The translations under genes and the position numbers were made by a program. The notes under the pieces are model-generated. The model had not been told where the DNA came from, searched no databases, and saw only the letters and a list, made by a program, of their open reading frames with translations. 64,000 bases of DNA from assembly GCA_025024175.1 (NCBI GenBank), contig QCXZ01000137.1, positions 64,940,911 through 65,004,910 on the forward strand. The letters are read 5' to 3'. Below are positions 55,600 through 64,000 of the stretch, one piece after another (the stretch's first letter is position 1; every line of letters begins with the position of its first letter). This stretch comes from Rhyzopertha dominica. Taxonomy: Eukaryota; Arthropoda; Insecta; Coleoptera; Bostrichidae.

Positions 55600-56260
55600 G
55601 CAACGACGAATTTAAAGTTGTGCAGGCGTTGACCGATGTCGCTCCCATGGAAACCATCAAATTACCGGACGATGCCGTCCAGAGCTCGACTCTTTTGTGA
55701 TCTTGCACAATGGCAGAGTTCCCGACATCTTTCCGAGAAACTTGATATCGTGATTCTGCGGGTTTATACCTCAAACTGCGCAAACAGAATGAAACACGGA
55801 GCAGTTCAATTCGCGCTATTCAGAGCACAGAGAAACAGATCGTCTCTCTGAAGAGAAGTTGATACGAGTTGGCTGAGTTGGTCTGCTCTTTTGATTGCTT
55901 ATGCTACATTCCGGGCACGGAACTGAAACAGGAAACTTTCAATTGGAACATAGCGAAAGAGCAATACCAATTTAATATATATAACGTATGTTTCGCTCCT
56001 GCAGCCGAATGCATCAAAGGGCCCTATTAAATAGTCAGGTGCGTGTGCCTCGATGAACAAGAATGTGTTCCTAGTTGGTGGCCAAATGCGAGGTATGCGG
56101 TCCGGTGGAATATTGAAAATAGTAATAAATGTTTATGTCATTGCTACTTTGCTGGCGAAATGTAGGTAAATGCGTTTGTGGATAGCCTGTTCCGAAAAGA
56201 AGAGATAGTTGGGATGTAATCGTGCTTTTGGTGGCCTCATTGATTCTCACTGTAAATACG
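55600..56260. other. Higher-GC non-repetitive island
   Basis: Unique sequence with raised GC from about 55603 to 55930 and again near 56040-56110. Opposed 62- and 71-codon frames (55595-55851) lack motifs. Confidence 0.3.
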
Positions 56261-57132
56261 ACGATTTTACCTTATAATTAGGATATAAAATCGGTAGATT
56301 TGGTTTTAATGGATTAAAAGGACTAGTTGGCATCTAAATAATAGATTGTTGTACTTATTTGTTACTGTTACTAGCATTTGTTGGCTGGTCCACTCGGCGC
56401 CTCATGTGCGCTTTGCTTACAAAATTAACAAATAAAATAAGGGGTAAACATATTAATATACTCTGCAACAAATATCATTATCGAAAACTGATCTTGCCTC
56501 ACCTATGAAGACTTGGTCTAATCTTGGTTTCTATCACCTGTTCAAAAAATAGGCGTGAAGTAGAGACAAAGACGTTTATATAAAAAGTTATTGTTGCATA
56601 ACTTGATAATATCCTCTAATGACAGTATAAATCTGTGAAAGAAAATAACAGATATCTAATGTATGTAAAAATATTACCCAACCTATAGTTTAAAAGAGTA
56701 CCCTTTCATTAGTTTATTATTGCTTTATAGCTATAGATGTTGAAAAGTCTAAGAATAGGTTACTCAATATTATAGTGGAAGATTATCTTGCGCTTGTGCA
56801 ATATTAATTTTCCTCGAAGCTACTTCTGCTCGTAATGGAGAAGTTGCACTGAGAATTTTGTTCAATTTTTATTTATTTTGTGGTTCTGAGTCTTAGGAAA
56901 TATTTAGATTAATGTCTAAAAGAATGTATGCCTTAGCGTTTGGTAATCTAATGTATTGAGCTACCATTGTGAGTACATTTTTCCTAAATACATATTTATT
57001 CCCATAAGTTATACTCCACACCTTTCATTGTATAATTTTCAAATAATCTATCGTGGTTTGCAGTAGATAATATTAAATACTATATAATATTTTAGAATTT
57101 CTGTACACTTTACAATTTTGATGATGGCCAAA
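56261..57132. other. Anonymous AT-rich sequence
   Basis: Nothing recognised. Confidence 0.3.
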
Positions 57133-57470
57133 TCCTATAGCAGGAAACAATAAACACAAAAACGGATTATATGGTAGTTGGTGCAGACGAACGAGAATGT
57201 TTAAATTTACATGCGGATTTTTGTAAAACTAAAATGTCTACATCTAGGTAGATACATGGGCGTCAATTTTACAACGAATGGTAAAAACATGCAAGATGTC
57301 TTAACAGACCAATTTAGACAAGGGAAAACAGTTATATGCCAACTAGATAAAGAATTTATAAGTGAACTCCAACGGAGCGAAGAAGATGGAAGTGGGATGT
57401 CGCTGATGGGATGCAATTAATAGGCCACCTGGAAGGAGATTGGTAGGACATGGAATTGAGAAGCAGAATA
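57133..57470 (+). pseudogene. Non-LTR retrotransposon ORF2 fragment
   Basis: Plus-strand translation in shifting frames gives INTKTDYMVVGADE, then YMGVNFTTNGKNMQDV. These match the (V)NxKKTKYMVV and F-YLGVxFTxDGK motifs just after the RT active site in RTE/R1-like LINE proteins. A helix rich in Q and K follows, ending at a RPPGRR-like motif near 57430. Only about 110 codons remain, with at least two frame changes. It is unrelated in position to the LINE relics at 34 and 36 kb. Confidence 0.6.
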
Positions 57471-58429
57471 CAATGCTACAGCCGTAAAGAACCGCATAAT
57501 ATACTTATTCTTACGGGTTGTGCTCTACGTTTTTCTATGCAATATTTCTCAAAAAATTTATCTTAGTTTGCACTAGATAATGTGTTTGTATTTGGTGATA
57601 AAGTCAGCAAAATTCAGACGAGCATTATTTTCACCAGTATTCATAAATTATCGAAAAACGTACATGGTAGTATTATAAATAAAAGTAAGCCTTCATATGT
57701 ACGTCTGTTTCGCGTATAAAAGTTAATTCGATTTTTTGAAGCTTTTGTCCAACGCCTGTCATCGTTACTACCGAACGAACGAAGATTATTGAATAAAATT
57801 CAACAGGAGTTAATTTGTATCTTTGCAGATAGATAGTCTTTGTCTTCAGCTCTTTTATAAACTTTTATTTTGTCGATATCTCTGTTTCTTTCGCAAGGTA
57901 ACCAATATAATAGCATAGTGTATTCCTTAATAGCAAGATTTAGTACCGCATATGCAGTCCATAATGTAGATGCTTTTAGTGCTTTTGTACTCCTAAAAAA
58001 GGTAATCATTACCTTCTCGTTTATGTTTTTTACCTTAATAAATTTTCGCAATTTTTATATTTAAGTACTAAACTATACGTACAGCAACATTTGCAAGCTT
58101 GTCATAAGAAGGTAATCTAAACCGATGAAGACATTTTTGTAAGCTAAGACTTGCTTAAAAAATTCGATGTTTATTTATAAAATTAGTTCCTTACTAATTA
58201 TGTAAGTATTTATTGAAAACAAATCCTGTTGCTCAAAGAAATCCCGCTAACCTTTAATTTTAATTTTATTTATTATTTTTTATTAGCTATATACATCAAT
58301 AAATTATTTTGCGTGTTTCACTAAATTTCCATTCTATAGTACAATCAAATTATTTTTTTTTGATAATATAAAAGTCTTCTGGATAAAGCTGTGATGAACT
58401 CTATTACGCAGTGTATTAGGTACCGTCAT
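57471..58429. other. Anonymous AT-rich sequence
   Basis: Nothing recognised beyond short open frames without motifs. Confidence 0.3.
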
Positions 58430-58880
58430 TATCTTAGATATTCGAAGGTAGCAGACTTCGCGTTTGTATTCTTTCCAGACGTCAGATCGCACACGCCCTA
58501 TAATATCTCGTATCTCGCTCCGCATAAAATTGCGCTGCCCTTTGAAACCATTTTCGCGAGACGTGTTTGTTAAAATGCATTTTGCAGAATTTAATCCCTG
58601 GAACTTAACCGGAATATTAGCGCAATGTGAACACAAAGCCTTTCAGTGGAGGAAAAATAGAAGAACGCGGAACGTGTTAGTCGACAGATAATCTGAACCC
58701 ACCGACCTCTTGCATAACTTGTTTAACTTTCATGGTTCCATGCTTCCCGTCCGGATATGAAATCCTGAATATACAAATACAAGCGACTGACAAAATGATA
58801 TTCTGCTAATAAAATAGCTGAACGAGGGAATATGAATTTCCTTTTATTGGTGGTCCTTTTCCTCGCTATATAATTGTTTC
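58430..58880. other. Higher-GC island
   Basis: Raised GC with unique sequence up to about 58700, then a segment with a diverged partner at 62240-62340. Open frames on both strands (58334-58691) carry no motif. Confidence 0.3.
58700..58805 (+). repeat. Diverged duplicate segment, copy 1 (partner 62240-62340)
   Basis: GACCTCTTGCA, CTTGTTTAACTT, ATATGAAAT, CCTGAAT, TACAA-TACAA and GACAAAATGA occur in the same order in both places, with gaps. There is no third copy in the window. Confidence 0.6.
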
Positions 58881-60269
58881 TGGTTCAACTCCTACTTTGC
58901 TGACTAGTTTTTTTTTGTCTTAGGTATTTTTATTTCGTCTTTTCCTACCAATTGTTCTAATCTGTCATCCCACACATACAGCTTATTGATTATCTATAAA
59001 TTTTGATACGCAATTTTAACCTCCTTGTCGACTCCTTTCGCTCCTCTTTTGCTATCTTTCTCAGGTTGACAACTATATTTCCTTCCTTATGTGTTAGGTC
59101 ATTTTTAAATGTGAATTTCTGTTGGTTTCCGTCTGTCTTTGTTCTTCATAATGGTCTGTTTTCAACAACACATCCCTTTTCCCTGCTTGCTTAAGTTTAT
59201 GACGTTCCTCATACCTACAACCACTTTTAGATTAGTTTTGAACCAGTCCTTTATTCCCTGCTGGCCGTATATTCGTCTTTCTGCCATACTTTCAATTGCA
59301 ACATTACATTTCCGTCTTTCTTTCTCATTCTCCTCAAGCTTTTTTCTAACTTTTCTTTCTCTTTACCAGTTGGAGTTATACTCGCCCATTTTTCGCTGAG
59401 GCATTTTGTCTCATTACTCGACATCCAATATTTGCCCACTACGTGGAAACGTCGCTTTTACGGCATCCAGCGCAGGAACACGTATTTTCAAATGAGCTTA
59501 TTTACTTGGAATTTGTTTACTTGCTATTATGGTGTTAATGGCCCTCCGTTTTCAAATTTTGTCTCACTACCATATGTCATAGCTCTGCTGAGGAAGCTTT
59601 ATAAGCCGATACAGCTGTCCACGGATTGTTTTGACGCAGGCGACATGGCATAGGCGTAATTTTGTTATTATTATGCTTGAGAACTGCACTCTTTGTAGAA
59701 ATTGTCATTGGGAACATCTGCCGGTTTTACACACCCACAGCATAGCGGGCTGCCGTTCAGATTAGGTCCCCACAGAGATGACTGGGTGATAACGTATTGC
59801 TACTAGTTGGCATTGTGTCATCCACATTATAATTCTCGTATAACTGTATAACACAGTACAAGGGGATATTATTCTCAGTGTCGACAAAGCAACATTTAAA
59901 TTGCTAAATAAGGGTTATTGCAAAATCTATAAAAAACGCTGAAACAAAATGTAAGATTTATAAAGTACTTAATTTTGAGACGACTTAAGCGGAGCAGTTT
60001 GTTATCACGATGAGGATATGATGTAATCATGTCTTTTTTTAATAGAACCGTAGGAATGCATTTTTGTGTCATTAGAGCCCTGCAATCAAAAGGTGCACAA
60101 CTGGAATAATTGATATTTAACACGTGGATAAAATGAACAAATGTTCAAGGGGCGATCAGTTAATTTACAATTTGACACACCTAGTTGATCCATATGACAC
60201 CTACAAAAAATTGGTTGGAGGGAGAAAGGTGGAATTCCAGTGAATCTGAAAAAACTCAGAATATAAAAA
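58881..60269. other. Anonymous sequence with a pyrimidine-rich part
   Basis: About 59000-59440 is rich in C and T on the plus strand. Its minus-strand translation (59439-59251) is lysine/glutamate-rich, and it could be a relic of a coiled-coil or LINE protein. I cannot assign it. No other feature. Confidence 0.3.
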
Positions 60270-60720
60270 TGCTGGAATCTACAGATAACTTTGTTGGACA
60301 GGCCTTGATAACCAACAACTTTTTTTGAAGATAATCTTATGGTAGATATGTATTTAGAATTTTTCAGAGATGATTTAATACCTGTACTTGCTGAGATATC
60401 TCCGCATGAGCTCGAGAATGATATTCCAAGGGAAGACATTTTGGAGTAGCGGTACGTAGCTTCCTTCATGACGTTTTTGTCAGTATATTGATAGGTCGCA
60501 GGAGAGTTGTAGAATTCCCACCCCGATCTCCAAATTTCACTCCTTTCTCTGGGATCAATTAAAAAGTAGAGTACCTATATGTAGACCATCCACACACACA
60601 CACCAGAAGAATTACAAGCTTGTATTTGAGCTAAAATGCGATTACTACTCCCAGTAGTTGTTGAACACAGTATTTTTAAGCGCAACTTGAGTAATGTTAA
60701 GTTATAGAGGAACTGCAATT
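60270..60720 (+). pseudogene. Mariner-like transposase, C-terminal fragment
   Basis: Plus-strand translation with frame changes gives YLEFFRDDLIPVLAEI, the spacer before the second catalytic Asp, then an IGRRRVVEFPPRSPNFTP block. This corresponds to the W-IGRRGPVEWPPRSPDLTP motif before the third acidic residue. LWDQLKSRV follows, as in insect Tc3/mariner-like transposases. The D of PRSPD reads N. The 127-codon minus-strand open frame over the same place (60469-60086) is its antisense shadow. Confidence 0.65.
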
Positions 60721-62239
60721 TGAAGACTTGCAGATGTGTTTTTTTGCGAGTTCAAAAGCTTGCTAATTCATTAAATGTGGTGATCAAAGTCACTTGATGA
60801 AGTATTTTGTTTTATCTCTGAACTGAAGTAATTTATGCACATATTAAATAACAATTTTCCCAATTGTGCCCATCTTTGTTGACGACATAATGTTTGAATT
60901 TTTAAGATAATAAGAGCTCGAATGACAAAAAATACATATGGTTATATAAAAAAGAAAAACATCTGATATCGTCATACCTTCGTCGTAGCAACAGACTGTT
61001 CTGCTTCAATCATCCCAAAATATATTTCTGTTTAAGTCTTAAGTTACCCGTTTCAGCGTTTTTTTTTGTCAAATTTTGAATTTTCTTTGTTACTTTGTCC
61101 ACACCGTATACCTATAGCAAGCGCAAAATCTCTACGGAAAAGGTGTGAGAAGCAATATCCGTGATTTTGTAACTGAAGCAAGAAATACAAGTGTAAATGA
61201 AAATGCTATGGAATACTTGGACGCAGAAAGATGAGTTGCTAGTTCAGAACGTTTCTTTCGAATTGCTATTTTATTAATAAGTTAAGAGTGTTATCTAATG
61301 CCACATTGAATTATTCGATACTACTTTGATTTCTATTGAGAATGTCATATATAACGTTGCTAAATGATGCTTTTTTTCTTCTTAAAATGCCATCTATATA
61401 TAGATGCTGACTCGGGTAAAATTGTAAAATTCATGAGAGGGGTAAAAGTAATCTTGTTACTAAAAGTGTGAAAAATACAGAAGCGAAAAACTCCATAATC
61501 TAACCGTAAGTTACGCAGAAGATACCTACCGGGTCACAATTAGGGTTCATATTAATCAAAAACACTTGTTAGACGGTTGTTTACTGTGACTAAAAGCAAC
61601 AGGTTGGATCTTTCGAAAAAATACCACACACGGGCATGAGAAAGCGCTTTTGATGGACAAAGTAAATTCATAAACTAAAAAGTTGGCATCCACACTGTCG
61701 GCAAAGTACCTAATAAATGCAGAATATCTCAAACTTAAGCATCTTATAAAATTCACAGTTCACTGCTTTAGCAATACATCAGCAACACTATTGGTCAATG
61801 CAGAATATGATATTAACATATAATTAAAACGTATTGGCGGCTGGAAGTGCCTAGCGTGTAATACAAAGGGATCGAAACATTACGTGAAGGTGCCAATGCG
61901 CCAATGTTAATGGCCACCCTTTAACAAATATTACTAATTGTAACGTTACCATGAATGTTAACAAGTATAGTAAAATAGTTATTTTTTGTGGATAGTTAAA
62001 CACCTGTTAGTAAAGCGCCTTTTATTTTCCATACATTCAAACTTCGTTACATTAATAATAAACTTTGATTCACTACCGAGAAAATTTTATGAAACAGTGC
62101 AGTGAAATATTTTACCGGTATTGTAACATAATGTGTCAATTTCCGGTCTCAAATTGTTGATGTAAGGCTGATATTAAAGGACAGCATGAAATAAAAAAGT
62201 AGTTCGGGCGAAATAGGAAATTTTTTGTGACTCCCCAGC
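60721..62239. other. 1.5 kb without a recognisable gene
   Basis: AT-rich anonymous sequence. Minor open frames lack motifs. Confidence 0.3.
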
Positions 62240-62340
62240 TACGGACCTCTTGCACTTGTTTAACTTCAGCAATATGAAATGTGAAACCCTGAATTATACA
62301 AGTACAAAAGGCAGACAAAATGAATATCTCCGGCGACCAA
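62240..62340 (+). repeat. Diverged duplicate segment, copy 2 (partner 58700-58805)
   Basis: Same ordered blocks as the partner; the copy here lacks about 12 bases in the middle. Confidence 0.6.
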
Positions 62341-62979
62341 GCGGTGAAGTTGTTTCTTGCGCGCTCTCCTTGAGACTAGTCCCCCTTTTGGAAACAAGAG
62401 ATAAAGCCAGTTTTTCTTTTCTACAAACTGCTCGACCCAATGCCCCTTGCAACACACTAATAAAAACTTTCTTGAAATGCTGAGTGCGCGCTTCCTAAAT
62501 TCGGTTATTTAAATGAGACATTTGCGGTCGGAAGCTTTGTAATTCTTTTCTGACGGCGAAGCGGTAATTTGAAGTTAGTGCATCCTCAGGAAGAGCACGG
62601 CCGTGGATAGCCTGGCTGGCTCGAAATTTTCAAAAGCCGCACGCTAAGATTCTAATAACGCTTGTCGGTTTACTCCTGAAATATGAATATTGCGCCCGTT
62701 CGCGTGGCTGAATTAGATTTACGCTCAATAATCGTAAATCCATTGTCTTTTATTAACAGAACACGGGGATTCCGATCGGATAGGGTAGAAAATTGGAGAC
62801 ATTTGGGACGGCATATTGACAGAAAAAAATCCACTGATGTGGAATTTAATAATGTCGAGAAAAAACGTACCCTAAGTAGTTAGAGTTGTTTACCTTCGAG
62901 AGTAGGTTGATTAATTTGCTGCCTAATAAGAAATGATTATTCAGAACAAAATTAGTTTTATTTTTTAATATAATTCCCT
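62341..62979. other. Higher-GC unique sequence
   Basis: Raised GC up to about 62830 (for example GCACGGCCGTGG near 62596). A 66-codon plus frame (62683-62883) has no motif. Possible conserved non-coding block. Confidence 0.3.
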
Positions 62980-63730
62980 TCTAGTTGGATGCACCTGGTC
63001 CACCTTTGTAGCTACAATTTTTCAAAATTTGATTTGTATTTATTCAGATTCTGTCTTTTTAGGTTGCGTAATAGATTAGAGTCTGATGGAGCCATGTCGG
63101 GCGAGTAGGGTGCGTCTGATACCGATCTGAATCTCAACTGAGCAATTTTAGCCATAGCGATAACGGATTTGTGAAAACTAAATGGCAATGCTATCTGTCA
63201 GCATTACACTGACATGATGACAAAGCCTCCTAGCTATCTTAATGGGTACCACTTCCTAAAGGAAGAGACCTATTTTTTGCAATCTTGTCGTGAAGCTGAA
63301 GCTGTTCCAGAAAGCTAGTCACCAAAAGGATCCTTTTTGTGTCCCAGAAAGCTCTTGCCATTACCTATGCAGTAGCCTTCCTCGGAGCTGGTGCATCCGT
63401 TTCTGTCCATTGTTTTGATTGCTATTTAGTCTCCAATGTCTAGTATCATTATAGCATCATTACCAATCGGCGCTGAAACAGCTACAAACATTGCTTACAT
63501 GTGACTCTGCGGGTGTGCTTTTGTTTTGGAGTAATCAGTCGTGGCACCCGTCTTGAGAATTTTCTTGTGTCCTAAGCTTGATGAAGGATATGATGTGACC
63601 ATTCTTTTTAGATGTCACCTGAGCCGATTTTAATCTGCGATCATCCAGTTTTTAACCTGCAGAACTATGGAGATGATGTATCTGACTCTTTTGAATCTCT
63701 GTTGATGTTAACCTTTAACGTAAAATTATT
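62980..63730 (-). pseudogene. Mariner transposase relic
   Basis: Read on the minus strand, with many frame changes, it shows mariner landmarks in order: a SKQWTETDAP block, then VMARAFWDTKRILLV, and at the C-terminal end DAPYSPDMAPSD, the YSPDLAPSD motif carrying the last catalytic Asp of mariner (DD34D) elements, with NLKR after it. This is classical mariner, unlike the PRSPDLTP type of the other relics. No terminal repeats were identified. Confidence 0.65.
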
Positions 63731-64000
63731 TTTTACAGCTCGAACCTCATTTTTCTCCATTTGTTAAAAAATGAGAACTTAACATTTAAAACATAATAAA
63801 AACTACCTACTTGACACAGAACCTTAGAAAACTGTAATATCAAACTGTGATCGAATTTTACTAGATGACAACACAAAAATTAAAAAGAAATACGATTCCT
63901 TTCTGTGAGAGCCCACGAATTAGGAATTAACCAATTCATCCTCATACTTATATATCTTCCTCATTGATAAACTGGAGACTATGACGCTCGTAGGTTAGAC
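63731..64000. other. Right edge of the window
   Basis: AT-rich sequence with no recognised feature. Confidence 0.3.

Noticed and set aside
58860..58890. tRNA-like GGTTCAACTCC box
   Set aside because: There is no matching A box, no acceptor or anticodon stem around it, and no CCA-compatible cloverleaf.
60086..60469. 127-codon minus-strand open frame
   Set aside because: The plus strand of the same segment has mariner-like transposase motifs, so the minus frame is an antisense shadow.

Overview
The window is AT-rich eukaryotic DNA, most likely from an insect genome. It has no operons, no tRNA or rRNA gene I can recognise, and no intact host protein-coding gene. What can be identified is nearly all transposable-element sequence: an errantivirus-like Ty3/gypsy element with an env region, Penelope-like retroelements with GIY-YIG domains, non-LTR retrotransposon fragments, Tc1/mariner/IS630-type transposase relics, a hAT-type element, TA-flanked MITEs and a large foldback element. 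That mix points to an arthropod. I cannot name the species; a beetle or another insect with a mid-sized or large genome is a guess.

Layout, left to right. 0.6-5.8 kb: a broken LTR retrotransposon with two recognisable LTRs, an open gag frame, protease and RNase H remnants, a 1.2-kb internal inversion and a split env. 6.6-9.2 kb: two mariner-like relics, one with long inverted repeats. 12.3-14.4 kb: a MITE and another mariner-like relic. 15-21 kb: mostly anonymous, with higher-GC islands and a small foldback repeat. 21.6-23.3 kb: Penelope-like fragments in 3'-before-5' order. 26.2-29.1 kb: a second MITE copy, a CT microsatellite, a ~350-bp inverted repeat pair and a hAT-type element with an exact 8-bp target duplication. 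30.8-34.9 kb: a gypsy pol scrap, a THAP-domain relic with an intron, a mariner relic and a non-LTR RT relic cut by a hAT-like terminus. 36.5-41.1 kb: a LINE tail, hairpins and a minus-strand Penelope-like element that contains two palindromic insertions.

The most striking object is at 44,221-48,512. It is a 4.3-kb foldback transposon whose two long terminal inverted repeats are satellite-like arrays of a ~147-bp unit (13 units on the left, about 8 on the right) around a ~0.9-kb unique spacer. Identical 9-bp sequences flank it, which suits a Mutator-like/FB-type element. At 49.3-50.7 kb lies an IS630-type transposase pseudogene with introns whose catalytic glutamate position reads glycine. From 51 to 64 kb there is mostly unique sequence with higher-GC islands, a LINE fragment, and mariner relics at 60.3 and 63 kb.

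Between the repeats, compact non-repetitive islands of higher GC recur every few kb (about 11.9, 15.7, 17.4, 20.5, 24.7, 30.1, 35.6, 43.1, 52, 55.8, 58.6 and 62.6 kb). I infer that these may be conserved non-coding or regulatory DNA inside a large intron or gene desert. Comparative alignment would be needed to show it.
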